A stretch of DNA of 64,000 nt from an uncultured Neglectibacter sp. (GCA_904374805.1 CAJFEW010000001.1:1-64000); one strand, 5' to 3'. Shown: positions 18,713 through 28,112, counted from the stretch's first letter. Translations and numbers: made by a program. The notes: generated from the letters alone by a model not told the origin.

Positions 18713-20068
18713 ATGAAGCTTATGGAGTTGGAGTTTCCAAAACACCCCTTCCGCACCCATGGCGGCGCGGCGGTGTCCCACCACAAGAACACCTGGGACA
18801 TCCCCTCCGCCGTTCTGCCGCCGCCGGAACGGGTTGTTTTACCTATGCAGCAACACATCGGCGCACCCTGTGTGCCCACTGTGAAAAAAGGGGACCACGT
18901 GTTTGTGGGCACGGTGGTGGGCGACAGCCAGGCTACTGTCAGCGCCCCTGTGCACGCCTCGGTTTCCGGCACCGTGACAGAAATCACCCAGGTGATGCTC
19001 ACCGGCGGTCAAACCACCCAAGCTGTGGTGGTGGAATCCGACGGAAAAATGGAGAAAGACCCGTCCATTGCACCGCCGCCTCCTGTGACCACCAAGGAGG
19101 GCCTGGCCCAAGCTGCCCGACGGTCCGGCCTGGTGGGTTTGGGCGGCGCGGGTTTTCCTGCCCACGTGAAGCTGAACGTACCCGAAGGCAAAACCATTGA
19201 CACCTTGCTGGTCAACGTGGCCGAATGCGAGCCCTATGTGACCTCCGACCACCGGGAGGCCCTGGAAAACGGCCGCAACGTGCTGGAGGGCGTGTACAAG
19301 ATCAAGGAGATCCTGGGCGTGCACCGGGTGATTCTGGCGGTGGAAAACAACAAGCCCGACGTGATCCAAAAACTTACGGAGATTGCAGACGACCCCACCC
19401 GGGACCCCCTCAACCAAGTGCGGGTGCTCCCCTTGAAAAGCCGTTACCCCCAGGGGGCGGAAAAGGTGCTGGTGCAGGCCTGTACCGGCCGGAAGGTGCC
19501 GGAGGGGAAACTCCCCGCTGATGTGGGGTGCCTGGTGATGAACATCGGGTCCGTTTCCTTTTTGGCCAGTTACCTGCGCACCGGTATGCCCCTGACGCAG
19601 AAGCGGGTGACCATAGACGGCTCCGCCATCGCCCACCCGCAGAACGTGATTGTCCCGGTGGGCACCCCCATCAAAGACGTGGTGGCCTTCTGCGGCGGCT
19701 ATAAGGCTGAGCCCAAAAAACTGCTCATGGGCGGCCCTATGATGGGCGTGGCCATTACCAGCGATGAGCTGCCCATTCTCAAACAGAACAACGCCATCTT
19801 GGCCTTTGCCGCTCAGGACGCCCTGCTGCGGGAACCCACCGCCTGCATTCGCTGCGGACGGTGCGTGGCCGCCTGTCCCATGAGCCTGATGCCCACAAAA
19901 CTGGAACAGGCAGCCCAGCGCAAAGACCCGGAGGCCCTGCAGTCCCTCCATGTCATGACCTGCATGGAGTGCGGCTGCTGCGCCTACGCCTGCCCGGCAG
20001 GCCGGCGCCTGGTGCAGGCCATCCGCCTGGGCAAAAGCATTGTTAAAAAACAGGGAGGGAAGAAATAA
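18713..20068 (+). CDS. rnfC: Rnf electron transport complex subunit C
   Basis: A 451-residue peripheral subunit of the Rnf complex (ferredoxin:NAD+ oxidoreductase) that takes electrons at the NADH side. It has the N-terminal HPFRTHGGAAVSHHK region, an FMN/NADH-binding GLVGLGGAGFPAHVKL segment, a NVAECEPYVTSDHRE motif, and two [4Fe-4S] sites near the C-terminus (CIRCGRCVAACP and CMECGCCAYACP). Length fits clostridial RnfC. The ATG at 18713 follows GAAAGGTTGGA. rnfD starts directly after its stop. Confidence 0.96.
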   Translation: MKLMELEFPKHPFRTHGGAAVSHHKNTWDIPSAVLPPPERVVLPMQQHIGAPCVPTVKKGDHVFVGTVVGDSQATVSAPVHASVSGTVTEITQVMLTGGQTTQAVVVESDGKMEKDPSIAPPPPVTTKEGLAQAARRSGLVGLGGAGFPAHVKLNVPEGKTIDTLLVNVAECEPYVTSDHREALENGRNVLEGVYKIKEILGVHRVILAVENNKPDVIQKLTEIADDPTRDPLNQVRVLPLKSRYPQGAEKVLVQACTGRKVPEGKLPADVGCLVMNIGSVSFLASYLRTGMPLTQKRVTIDGSAIAHPQNVIVPVGTPIKDVVAFCGGYKAEPKKLLMGGPMMGVAITSDELPILKQNNAILAFAAQDALLREPTACIRCGRCVAACPMSLMPTKLEQAAQRKDPEALQSLHVMTCMECGCCAYACPAGRRLVQAIRLGKSIVKKQGGKK

Positions 20069-21043
20069 ATGGAAAAGCTCATCGTCTCCTCTTCCCCTCA
20101 CTTGCAGGGCGGGAAGACCACACAAACCATTATGCTGGATGTGATCATCGCCCTGACTCCGGCTATGATCGCCTCTGTGATCTTGTTCGGGCCCCGGGCA
20201 GCGGTGGTAATTCTCACCTGCGTGGCCACCTGTATCCTCAGTGAATACCTGTGCCGCAAGGCCATGAAGCGCCCCCAAACCGTAGGGGATTTAAGCTGCG
20301 TGGTCACCGGCATTTTGCTGGCGCTGAACCTGCCTGTAACCATCAGCCCCTTCATCGCCGTCTTCGGCGGCGTGGTGGCCATTGTGGTGGTCAAGCAGAT
20401 GTTCGGCGGCATTGGGCAGAATTTTGTAAACCCCGCCCTGACCGCCCGGATCATCCTGCTGAACTCCTTCCCCTCTCGGATGACCCACTGGGTGCAGCCC
20501 TTTGACTACACCGCCACGGCCGACGCCATCACCACCGCCACCCCTTTGGGCATTCTAAAGGAGGGCACGGGAGAGGCATTGCCCTCCTACATAGACCTGT
20601 TTTTGGGCAACAACGCCGGCTGCTTAGGCGAGACCTGCGCCCTGGCCATTCTGCTGGGAGGCATCTATCTGATCGCCCGGCGGGTGATCTCCCCGGTGAT
20701 CCCCGTGACCTATTTGGCCACGGCGGCGGTGTTCTCCGCCCTGTTCGGCCGTGACCCCCTGTTTGACCTGCTCTCCGGCGGCCTGCTGCTGGGGGCCTTC
20801 TTCATGGCTACAGATTACACCACCAGCCCCCTGTATTTCTGGGGCCGGGTGCTCTTCGCCATCGGCTGCGGCGCTTTGACCATGGTCATCCGGGAGTTCG
20901 GCTCCCTGCCGGAGGGCGTTTCCTACTCCATCATCTTGATGAACATCCTCACCCCGCTGATTGAGCGGGCTGTCAAACCCCGTCCCTTTGGGGCTCTGCG
21001 GCAGCGGCGTGCCAGAAAGGGGGCGGCCCAGGATGAAACTTGA
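20069..21043 (+). CDS. rnfD: Rnf electron transport complex subunit D
   Basis: A 324-residue membrane subunit with about nine to ten spans. It has the SSSPHLQGGKTTQTIMLDV N-terminus and, in ITTATPLGI, the threonine that in RnfD/NqrB carries covalently bound FMN. It works with RnfG and RnfE/A in moving electrons and ions through the membrane. The start codon abuts the rnfC stop, and its last codons overlap the rnfG start by 11 bp. Confidence 0.95.
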   Translation: MEKLIVSSSPHLQGGKTTQTIMLDVIIALTPAMIASVILFGPRAAVVILTCVATCILSEYLCRKAMKRPQTVGDLSCVVTGILLALNLPVTISPFIAVFGGVVAIVVVKQMFGGIGQNFVNPALTARIILLNSFPSRMTHWVQPFDYTATADAITTATPLGILKEGTGEALPSYIDLFLGNNAGCLGETCALAILLGGIYLIARRVISPVIPVTYLATAAVFSALFGRDPLFDLLSGGLLLGAFFMATDYTTSPLYFWGRVLFAIGCGALTMVIREFGSLPEGVSYSIILMNILTPLIERAVKPRPFGALRQRRARKGAAQDET

Positions 21044-21587
21044 CTTTCGGGAAATCCTCAAACCCACCGCGGTGTTGTTTATCATCTGCGTGGTGGTCTC
21101 CGCCGCTTTGGCCGGCACCAACTTGCTCACCGAGGACCGCATCGCCCAGCAGGCGCTGCAGACTGCAGAGGAATCCCGCAAGGTGGTTCTTCCCGCTGCA
21201 GACACCTTTGAAAGCCAGGAGGGCGGCGCCTACTACACCGGCTCTGCCGGAGGCGAGACCGTGGGCTACGTGTTTGAGACCGGCGCCAGCGGCTACGGCG
21301 GCACAGTGTCCGTCATGACCGGCATCGACGTGGAGGGCACCATCACCGGTGTGGTAATCCTCTCCCACGACGAGACTCCGGGCCTGGGCGCCAACGCGGA
21401 AAAGCCCGACTTCTTAAACCAGTATCTCCAGCCGGCCCCCGAAGGCGGCCTCTCAGTGATCAAATACCAAACCCCGGGCGAGGGACAGATTGAAGCCATG
21501 ACCGGGGCCACCATCACCTCTTCGGCGGTGACCGATGCGGTCAACCAAGCCATTGCCCAATTCTATGCTGTGAAAGGAGGCGCGTAA
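21033..21587 (+). CDS. rnfG: Rnf electron transport complex subunit G
   Basis: A 184-residue protein with one N-terminal transmembrane helix (about residues 9-28) and an extracytoplasmic FMN-binding domain. The flavin attachment motif is MTGATITSSAVT, where the threonine after GA is esterified to FMN. HDETPGLGAN and the following lysine region match RnfG/NqrC. The start at 21033 lies inside the end of rnfD, so translation is probably coupled. Confidence 0.95.
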   Translation: MKLDFREILKPTAVLFIICVVVSAALAGTNLLTEDRIAQQALQTAEESRKVVLPAADTFESQEGGAYYTGSAGGETVGYVFETGASGYGGTVSVMTGIDVEGTITGVVILSHDETPGLGANAEKPDFLNQYLQPAPEGGLSVIKYQTPGEGQIEAMTGATITSSAVTDAVNQAIAQFYAVKGGA

Positions 21588-21589
21588 CC

Positions 21590-22288
21590 GTGGAAAAGAA
21601 GAAGAACGGCCTGCTGCATGAATTTACCAAGGGCATCGTCAAGGAAAACCCGGTGCTGCGGCTGGTGCTGGGCTGCTGCGCCACCTTGGCGGTGACCACC
21701 GCGGCCTCCAACGCCATCGGCATGGGCGCCGCCACCACCTTTGTGCTGGTGTGCTCCAACGGGGTGATCTCCCTTTTGCGGAAGGTGATCCCCGACAAAG
21801 TGCGCATCCCCGCCTTCATCACCATTGTGGCTGGGTTTGTGACCATTGTGCAGCTGTTCATTCAGGCTTTCTCCCCCGCCTTGGACGACGCTTTGGGGGT
21901 GTTCCTGCCCCTGATCGTGGTCAACTGCATCATTCTGGGCCGGGCGGAGATGTTCGCCAGCAAAAACAAGGTGCTCCCCTCCCTGTTGGATGGTCTGGGC
22001 ATGGGCGTGGGCTTTACCGCCACGTTGCTGGCCATGGGCATTATCCGAGAGCTGCTGGGCGCCGGCACGGTGTTTGGCATTCCCATTCTCTCCCACTTTA
22101 TGGAGCCCATTATCATCTTCCTGCTGCCTCCCGGCGGATTCTTCGTGTTCGGCATGCTGGTGGCTTTGGCGGGCAAGCTCTCCGCAGAGGGCAAGGCCCC
22201 GGAATCCACAGGCTGCGCCCACTGTCCTCTGGCGGCTTCCTGCTCCAAGCTCAGTGAGAAAGACAACGGAAAGGAGGCGGCTCGCTGA
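21590..22288 (+). CDS. rnfE: Rnf electron transport complex subunit E
   Basis: A 232-residue membrane subunit with six spans, homologous to RnfA and NqrD. The N-terminal ENPVLRLVLGCCATLAVT and the PLIVVNCIILGRAEMFAS segment hold the conserved cysteines thought to carry an iron-sulfur centre in the membrane. The start is GTG at 21590, 3 bp after the rnfG stop, with AAAGGAGG at a good distance. A C-terminal extension with CAHCPLAASC adds extra cysteines that I cannot assign. Confidence 0.95.
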   Translation: MEKKKNGLLHEFTKGIVKENPVLRLVLGCCATLAVTTAASNAIGMGAATTFVLVCSNGVISLLRKVIPDKVRIPAFITIVAGFVTIVQLFIQAFSPALDDALGVFLPLIVVNCIILGRAEMFASKNKVLPSLLDGLGMGVGFTATLLAMGIIRELLGAGTVFGIPILSHFMEPIIIFLLPPGGFFVFGMLVALAGKLSAEGKAPESTGCAHCPLAASCSKLSEKDNGKEAAR

Positions 22289-22905
22289 TGGATGCACAAA
22301 CCATTAAATCCCTGGTGGCCATCTTCCTGGCGGCCATCCTGACGGAAAACTACATCCTCAATAAATTTCTGGGCATCTGTCCCTTCCTGGGGGTCTCCAA
22401 GAAATTGGACACCGCTGTGGGCATGAGCTGCGCCGTCACCGTGGTGATGGTCATCTCCACCGCCGTAACCTGGCCCCTGTACACCTACCTGCTGGTGCCC
22501 AACGGCTTGGGCTATTTGCAGACCATTGTGTTCATCCTGGTGATCGCCGCTTTGGTGCAGCTGCTGGAAACGGCCCTGCGCAAATACATGCCCCCTCTGT
22601 ACAACGCCTTGGGCATCTATCTGCCCCTGATCACCACCAACTGCGCCGTGCTGGGCGTGACCATGCTGGTGCTGGAAAAGGGCGCGGAGGATCCCTCCTT
22701 TGGCTATCTCCAATCCCTGGTAAACGCCTTCGGCTCCGGCGTGGGCTTTTTGGTGGCTATGGTGCTGTTCGCCGGCGTGCGGGAGCGCCTGGAAAACTGC
22801 GACATTCCCGAGACCTTCAAAGGCCTGCCCATCACGTTGGTAGCCGCCAGCCTGGTGGCTGTGAGCTTTTTGGGCTTTAACGGCGTGGTCGACAATCTGC
22901 TGTAA
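22288..22905 (+). CDS. rnfA: Rnf electron transport complex subunit A
   Basis: A 205-residue membrane subunit with six spans. ILTENYILNKFLGICPFLGVS and LPLITTNCAVLGV carry the two conserved cysteine positions shared with RnfE, in inverted topology. The start overlaps the rnfE stop by 1 bp. With RnfE it forms the membrane iron-sulfur conduit. Confidence 0.95.
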   Translation: MDAQTIKSLVAIFLAAILTENYILNKFLGICPFLGVSKKLDTAVGMSCAVTVVMVISTAVTWPLYTYLLVPNGLGYLQTIVFILVIAALVQLLETALRKYMPPLYNALGIYLPLITTNCAVLGVTMLVLEKGAEDPSFGYLQSLVNAFGSGVGFLVAMVLFAGVRERLENCDIPETFKGLPITLVAASLVAVSFLGFNGVVDNLL

Positions 22906-22920
22906 AGGGAGGACGCAACT

Positions 22921-23706
22921 ATGGAAATACTCACTCCCATTTTGATTGTGGGCATCATCGGCCTGCTGGCCGGTGTGATTTTGGCGGTGGCCTCCATCGT
23001 CATGGCCGTGCCCAAAGACGAAAAAGCCGAGGCCTTAGAGGAAGTCCTGCCTGGGGCCAACTGCGGCGCCTGCGGCTTTTCCGGCTGCCCGGGCTATGCG
23101 GCGGCCATGGCCAAGGGCGAGGCCCAGCCGGGCCTTTGCTCCCCCGGCGGGGCAGAAGTGGCCCGGAGGTGCGGGGAAATTTTAGGCGCCGGCGACGTGC
23201 AAGTGGAAGCCAAAACTGCCCTGGTTCACTGCCTGGGCAGCTACGACAACACCACGGACAAAATGCTCTACGACGGCTTGCAAAGCTGCGCGGCTGCGGC
23301 TCAGCTCATGGGGGGGATTACCTCCTGCCGGTACGGCTGCATGGGGTTGGGAGACTGCCAGCAGGCCTGCGAATATGGAGCCATTCAAATCTGCAACGGC
23401 CTGGCCCAAGTGGACCCGGAGCAATGCAGAGGCTGTTCCAAATGCGTGGCCGCCTGCCCCAAGGGGATCCTCTCCCTGGTGCCCCGGAGAAAGCAGGCCG
23501 TGGTGCGGTGCTCCAACTGCGATAAGGCCAAGGACACCATGGCTGTGTGCAAAATTGGCTGCATCGGCTGCGGCAAGTGCGTGCGCACCTGCCCCTGCGG
23601 CGCTGTCACCGTGGAAAACGGCGTGGCCAAAGTGGACCCCCAGAAATGCACCGCCTGCGGGCAGTGTGTGGAGGCCTGCCCCCGGCATGTGATTACCCTG
23701 CTGTAA
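22921..23706 (+). CDS. rnfB: Rnf electron transport complex subunit B
   Basis: A 261-residue ferredoxin-like subunit that accepts electrons from reduced ferredoxin. One N-terminal membrane helix (residues 6-28) is followed by the C-x2-C-x4-C ... C cluster site (C48, C51, C56, C73) and then several CxxCxxCxxxCP [4Fe-4S] motifs (CRYGCMGLGDCQQAC, CRGCSKCVAACP, CIGCGKCVRTCP, CTACGQCVEACP). It ends the rnfCDGEAB operon; the order C-D-G-E-A-B with B last is the usual clostridial one. Confidence 0.96.
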   Translation: MEILTPILIVGIIGLLAGVILAVASIVMAVPKDEKAEALEEVLPGANCGACGFSGCPGYAAAMAKGEAQPGLCSPGGAEVARRCGEILGAGDVQVEAKTALVHCLGSYDNTTDKMLYDGLQSCAAAAQLMGGITSCRYGCMGLGDCQQACEYGAIQICNGLAQVDPEQCRGCSKCVAACPKGILSLVPRRKQAVVRCSNCDKAKDTMAVCKIGCIGCGKCVRTCPCGAVTVENGVAKVDPQKCTACGQCVEACPRHVITLL

Positions 23707-23723
23707 AAAACGAAGCCAAAAGG

Positions 23724-23754
23724 AAAGGACCGTCCAAAAGGGCGGTCCTTTTTC
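23724..23754 (+). terminator. Terminator of the rnf operon
   Basis: A perfect 9-bp stem (AAAGGACCG / CGGTCCTTT) is followed by a short T-run. On the minus strand it may also serve the convergent MATE gene. Confidence 0.85.
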
Positions 23755-23786
23755 TATCCCGATCGGGACACCGGGGCCTTCGCGCT

Positions 23787-25169
23787 TTATTCCTGCACTT
23801 GGGAAGGGGAATGAGGCTTCACAGAGCGCTCCTGCAGAATCTTCTTCATGGTGAGGCAGTACACCACAATGGTCATCGCCGGGCCCAGAATGTCGGACAG
23901 GGGTTCGGCGTAAAAGGCGGCCCGGGCTCCGAAAGCGGCGGGCAAAGCAAAAATGGCTACAAAGTACACCAGCTTCCTCCAGAAGGATAAAGGCAAACTC
24001 AAGCGCACCTGGCCGATGCCTGTAAAGCCGTCCACCAGCTCGTACTGCACCCCCAGGGGGACGATGGCCAAGGTACAGACCTTGATGGCGTCATAGGCCT
24101 CTCCGGCCAAGGTGGGATCTTGGGTAAACAGCCCCACAAACAAGGGCCCTGCCAGCCGGGCCAAAACAAAGAGAAGCGCCGTATACCCCACGCACAGGCC
24201 CACAATGTACTTCTGAGCCTGGCGCACCCGGTCCACCTGGCGGGCGCCGTAGTTGTAGCCCAAAATTCCCTGGGTTCCCCCGCTGATGCCTCCCAAAGGC
24301 ATGGTGACCACCAGCATGAAACTCTGCACAATGGTGTTGCAGGTGACCAGCATGTCCCCCTCAGCGCCGCCGGTGCGCTGCAAGATGGCGTTCATGGCGA
24401 TAATCATCACGTTGTCCACCGCCACAATGAGAAAGGGGGTAAACCCCATGACCAGCACCCGGCCCATCACCCGCAGGTCATAGCCTCCAAATGTAATGGG
24501 CACCAGTACCCGTTTGCCAAACAGGAAGGCAATCACAAAGGCGGCGCTGGCGGCCTGGGAGAGCACCGTGGCGATGGCCGCTCCCCGCACACCCATATCC
24601 AGAACGAAGATAAACACCGGATCCAGGGCGATGTTTAGGGCCGCGCCCAGCATCACAGAGGCCATGCCGATCTTGGCAAACCCCTGGCAGATGATGAACT
24701 GGTTTAGGCCGCTGGCGGCCAAAGCGAAGAAAGTGCCCCACAGATAGGCGGTGAAGTACTCCTCCGCGTAGGGATAGGTGGCGTCACTGGCGCCAAACAG
24801 CCGCAGCATGGGCTCCCGAAAGGGCAAAATGCCCCCTATAAGCAGCACGGAAAAAACTGCAAGCAGCAAAAAGCAGTTGGCCAGCACTTTCTTGGCGGCT
24901 TTCAGATCCCCCTCGCCCATGCGGATGCTCACTAAGGGCGCGCCCCCTACGCCCACCAAAACCGCTACCGAACCCACCATGGTCACCACAGGGCCGCACA
25001 CGCCCACTCCAGCTAAGGCCACGTCCCCCACCTGGGGGATGTTTCCAATGTAGATCCGGTCCACAATGCTGTACAGCACGCTGACAAACTGCCCCAGCAT
25101 GCTGGGAATGGCAATGCGCCACACCAGAGAGCGCACCTTATCCCTGCCCAAATCATTTTCTGCTGCCAT
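23787..25169 (-). CDS. MATE family efflux transporter
   Basis: A 460-residue polytopic exporter with the standard MATE layout (IPSMLGQFVSVLYSIVDRIYIGN in helix 1, LNQFIICQGFAKIG midway, GGISGGTQGILGYNYGA in the second half). It is closely related in plan to the one at 17046 but on the opposite strand. It starts at ATG 25169 after GAAAAGGGTGGGA. The substrate is unknown. Confidence 0.9.
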   Translation of the reverse strand: MAAENDLGRDKVRSLVWRIAIPSMLGQFVSVLYSIVDRIYIGNIPQVGDVALAGVGVCGPVVTMVGSVAVLVGVGGAPLVSIRMGEGDLKAAKKVLANCFLLLAVFSVLLIGGILPFREPMLRLFGASDATYPYAEEYFTAYLWGTFFALAASGLNQFIICQGFAKIGMASVMLGAALNIALDPVFIFVLDMGVRGAAIATVLSQAASAAFVIAFLFGKRVLVPITFGGYDLRVMGRVLVMGFTPFLIVAVDNVMIIAMNAILQRTGGAEGDMLVTCNTIVQSFMLVVTMPLGGISGGTQGILGYNYGARQVDRVRQAQKYIVGLCVGYTALLFVLARLAGPLFVGLFTQDPTLAGEAYDAIKVCTLAIVPLGVQYELVDGFTGIGQVRLSLPLSFWRKLVYFVAIFALPAAFGARAAFYAEPLSDILGPAMTIVVYCLTMKKILQERSVKPHSPSQVQE

Positions 25170-25385
25170 TCTGTCCCACCCTTTTCACAAGTTTCCCTGG
25201 CAAAAAGCCTTTCCTATCTTACTCCTTTTTCCCGTCCCTGGGAAGGGGGAACTGGGAAACTTTTTCCAGAATTTCTTCTTCGGGAGACAGTTCTCCCCAC
25301 TGCCGGCCTGCGAAAGGTTTGCGCAGCCTCAGAAGGAGCGTGCCCCTTTGGCTGCACCAAGATCTTCCTCCGCCTTGCTGCCAGC

Positions 25386-25422
25386 AAAAAGGGACTGCGG
25401 CGCTTTCCCGCGCAGCAGTCCC
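25386..25422 (-). terminator. Terminator after the URO-D-like gene
   Basis: On the minus strand a GGGACTGC / GCAGTCCC stem with inner pairs is followed by TTTTTGC. It closes the phosphorylase-isomerase-URO-D operon. Confidence 0.8.
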
Positions 25423-25440
25423 CTGGTTTGCCTATGTTGT

Positions 25441-26400
25441 TTACAGGGCCCGCAAGGCCTCCATCACCCACCGGATCCGCTGGGTGGGGATCTCCGTGGG
25501 CAGCGTGCAGTCCGCTCCCAAAATAAAGCCCTGGGTGCCGGCGGTCTCCACCACCTGGGCTACAGCCGCAGCCAGCTCCTCCTGCGTGCCTTCCACCAGG
25601 GGGCCGGAGCGGTTGGCAAGACCGCCCATCAAGGTTTTGCCGGGGAACAGCTTCTTGCCCTCTTCCAGAGAATAGGGCACCTCGTAGACGCCCCAGTTCA
25701 CCACGTCGCAGTAGTCCCCGTAAGAGCGGTAGCGCTCCATGTTCAGGCCGTCCTTGCAGATGTGCAGGAACACATGGCACCCCGCCTTTTGGATCTCCGA
25801 AAGAATCAGCTTGTCCAAGGGGGCAATCCACCGGTCGAACTCCTCATCGGTAAACCAGCGGGTTTCCGCCCCCAAAGCGGCGTAATATACGCCGTCCACG
25901 CCGGCCTCCTTATAGCCCCAAGCCAGTTGGCACATGCCATCGGCAATGCGCTTCATAGCGTCCAGCACCGGGGCGCTGTTGGCCCGCAGATGCTCGGTCA
26001 GCAAGGTGCGCACCGGGTCGTAGCCGTAGTCCGCCTCAATGGGGTGGATGGCCGAAGCCGTAATGCCGTGGAGCGTGCCCAAAGAATAGGCGTCCGGATC
26101 GCACCGGTCCAAAATTTTCTTGGTGAACTCCAGCTGCTTCTGGATAAAAGGGGTCTCCCGGGTGATGGGGCCAATGCAGGCCCAATCCTCCGGCGTCCGG
26201 ATAGCGCCCTGGTTCGGCACCAGGTTTTCGTTCATGATTTTCACAAGGTCCGTGTCCGTCTCCTGGAAAAACGTCAGATGGGCCTGCACCCCAGCCTCGC
26301 CGGAATTTTTGTCCTTGGGGAAATGCAGGGAAAACCCTGCGGGCACACAGTCCACCGGCTTCCCTTGCAGGGCAGCCAACACACGTTCTCTCTTTGTCAT
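25441..26400 (-). CDS. Uroporphyrinogen decarboxylase (URO-D) family protein
   Basis: A 319-residue TIM-barrel protein of the URO-D/MtaA group. The N-terminal MTKRERVLAALQGKPVDCVP is typical. Near the end, GADCTLPTEIPTQRIRWVMEAL fits the family's closing helix. Members outside haem synthesis are often methyltransferases that act on corrinoid or other methyl carriers; no haem genes are nearby, so a true HemE role is unlikely (inference). It is the third gene of an operon with a nucleoside phosphorylase and a TIM-barrel isomerase (37 bp gap). The ATG at 26400 follows GAAGGAGAAG. Confidence 0.78.
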   Translation of the reverse strand: MTKRERVLAALQGKPVDCVPAGFSLHFPKDKNSGEAGVQAHLTFFQETDTDLVKIMNENLVPNQGAIRTPEDWACIGPITRETPFIQKQLEFTKKILDRCDPDAYSLGTLHGITASAIHPIEADYGYDPVRTLLTEHLRANSAPVLDAMKRIADGMCQLAWGYKEAGVDGVYYAALGAETRWFTDEEFDRWIAPLDKLILSEIQKAGCHVFLHICKDGLNMERYRSYGDYCDVVNWGVYEVPYSLEEGKKLFPGKTLMGGLANRSGPLVEGTQEELAAAVAQVVETAGTQGFILGADCTLPTEIPTQRIRWVMEALRAL

Positions 26401-26437
26401 GGATCTCTTCTCCTTCCCAAAAATAAAGATAGTTTTG

Positions 26438-27262
26438 TCATCTGGACAGCTGCTCTTGCAGCCACTCCGTCGATTGGGACAGATATTCCCAAGCAGAAAC
26501 CGCCCCGTAATGCTCCAGGGTGTACACCCCGTCGTACCCGTCCCGCAGCAGCTGGGCCACCAGCTCCTCCAAGCCCAGGGCGCCGCCGCCTACAGGGGCG
26601 GGGTACAGCAACGTGCCGTCCAGGGCTTCCCGGGGCTCTTCTCCCCGGCGGGACTCCAAGGCCCGGTCCTTTAAATGCACGTGGGCAATCCGGTCCCGCA
26701 ACTGGGGATAGGCCTGGCGCCAATCCTCTCCGGCAAAGAGGAAATTGCCCGCGTCAAAGGCGCAGGAGAGCTTGGGACACCCCTGCAAAAACCGGAGCAG
26801 CCCCGCCGTGTTGGAAAAGGGGGCCAGGGGACTGTCGTAGTCCTCCATGACCAGGGAGACGCCGTAGCTCTCCCCCAGCTCCCCCAGACGGTTGACCCCC
26901 TCCACCATGCGCTGGGTCTGCTCCTCCCGCTGCTGGGGGGAGTCCTCCGGGTCAAAAAAGCCGGGAATCACCAGCAGCCTATCCACCCCCAGAAACTGGG
27001 CGGCCTCCAAAATGGGAGCTACTTGGCGCTGCACATCCGGGTCCCGGCCAAAGTCGAAATAGGCGGGAATACTGGCAATGTCCAAATCCAGCATGGCAAG
27101 CTCCTGGCCTACCTCGTCCTCCCGGCCCAACACATTGTTGGCGGAGACTTCCAGGGCCTCCACCCCCTTGTCCTTGGCCAGCTGAAGGGCCTCCATGAAG
27201 GAAATCTGCTCCTGCCGGGAAATGTCCCGGATATGGTCGTAAAAGGTGGCAATTTTTGCCAA
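26438..27262 (-). CDS. Sugar phosphate isomerase/epimerase family (AP-endonuclease-2 barrel)
   Basis: A 274-residue TIM barrel of the xylose-isomerase-like/endonuclease IV superfamily. Metal-site candidates are E in VMEDYD, D/N in AFDAGNF, H in HVHLKDR and the late glutamate in TLEHYG. These match sugar isomerases and epimerases such as inosose or ketose isomerases, but the substrate is not readable. The start is probably a TTG at 27262 with AAAGGAG about 10 bp upstream; the ATG nearby is out of frame. It sits between the phosphorylase (15 bp gap) and the URO-D-like gene. Confidence 0.78.
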   Translation of the reverse strand: MAKIATFYDHIRDISRQEQISFMEALQLAKDKGVEALEVSANNVLGREDEVGQELAMLDLDIASIPAYFDFGRDPDVQRQVAPILEAAQFLGVDRLLVIPGFFDPEDSPQQREEQTQRMVEGVNRLGELGESYGVSLVMEDYDSPLAPFSNTAGLLRFLQGCPKLSCAFDAGNFLFAGEDWRQAYPQLRDRIAHVHLKDRALESRRGEEPREALDGTLLYPAPVGGGALGLEELVAQLLRDGYDGVYTLEHYGAVSAWEYLSQSTEWLQEQLSR

Positions 27263-27277
27263 AATACATCCTCTCCT

Positions 27278-28051
27278 TTACTGGGAAATGCGGGCCAGCC
27301 GGCGGCCGGTTTCCACGGCGGCGGCAAGGCACTCCTCTGTGACGGAAGCGCCTTTTTGGTGGAGCACCCCGTTGTCCCACACGGGGCCGTCCAGATTGTC
27401 CGTGGTGTAGAAGAACTGGGCAAACCGCAGCCCCCGGAACTGAGCCACTGCCGCCAGAGCAGCGCACTCCATCTCCACGCTGATGCACCCCTGGGCTTTC
27501 CGGCGCTCCATTTTGCCCCGGGTCTCCCGGTAGAAGGCGTCGGTGGTCCAGGTTTTTCCCTGGGTGAAGGGCAGGCCCAGGGATTCCAAAGCGCCCCGGC
27601 AAGCTTCCACACAGGCGGGGTCCAGTGCAACCTCCTCCGCCGGGGGCAGATAGTGGTAGGAGAGCCCCTCGTCCCGCACCGCCGCCGTGGGCAGAATGAA
27701 GCTGTTGAGGGGGATGTTCCGGTCCAGCACGCCGGCAGCGCCGAAGAACACAAAGTATTTCCCACCCAGGGGCCAGACCTCCTCGATAAAGCTGACGGCC
27801 GCAGGGGCGCCCACGTGAGGCATGCCCAAAACCACCGGGGTGCCTTCCATAACCACCCGGTACAGGGGTACAGGGCCGGTGCAGAAGAGCACGTGGGCAA
27901 TCTGCTCTCCGCCGTAGCGCTCCAGGCACTTTTCCACAATGTGGGAGGAAAAAGCCAGTATGCAAATCTCCGGGAAACCGGGAATGGGCGAAAGATGTTC
28001 TTCCGGGTTGATCAAGGCTTTTCGATCGGGGTCAAACTCGTTGCAGAGCAT
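27278..28051 (-). CDS. Nucleoside phosphorylase (uridine/purine phosphorylase family)
   Basis: A 257-residue protein of the NP-I phosphorylase superfamily. It has the phosphate- and nucleoside-binding layout: GMPHVGAPAAVSFIEEV, FFGAAGVLD, and the ribose-binding signature SVEMECAALAAVA. These enzymes split nucleosides with phosphate to a base and a sugar-1-phosphate. The canonical early phosphate-loop arginine (G-x-P-x-R) is not obvious, so activity on a standard nucleoside is not certain. It is the first gene of a three-gene operon behind a consensus promoter. The ATG at 28051 follows AAAAGGAGGTTT. Confidence 0.8.
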   Translation of the reverse strand: MLCNEFDPDRKALINPEEHLSPIPGFPEICILAFSSHIVEKCLERYGGEQIAHVLFCTGPVPLYRVVMEGTPVVLGMPHVGAPAAVSFIEEVWPLGGKYFVFFGAAGVLDRNIPLNSFILPTAAVRDEGLSYHYLPPAEEVALDPACVEACRGALESLGLPFTQGKTWTTDAFYRETRGKMERRKAQGCISVEMECAALAAVAQFRGLRFAQFFYTTDNLDGPVWDNGVLHQKGASVTEECLAAAVETGRRLARISQ

Positions 28052-28083
28052 GGGGCAAACCTCCTTTTGCTAAAATTGTGCCC

Positions 28084-28112
28084 ATTATAGTACAGAGGCT
28101 GGCCCGTGTCAA
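28084..28112 (-). promoter_or_regulatory. Consensus promoter of the phosphorylase operon
   Basis: On the minus strand a perfect TTGACA, a 17-bp spacer and a perfect TATAAT, about 30 bp before the start codon. Confidence 0.85.
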
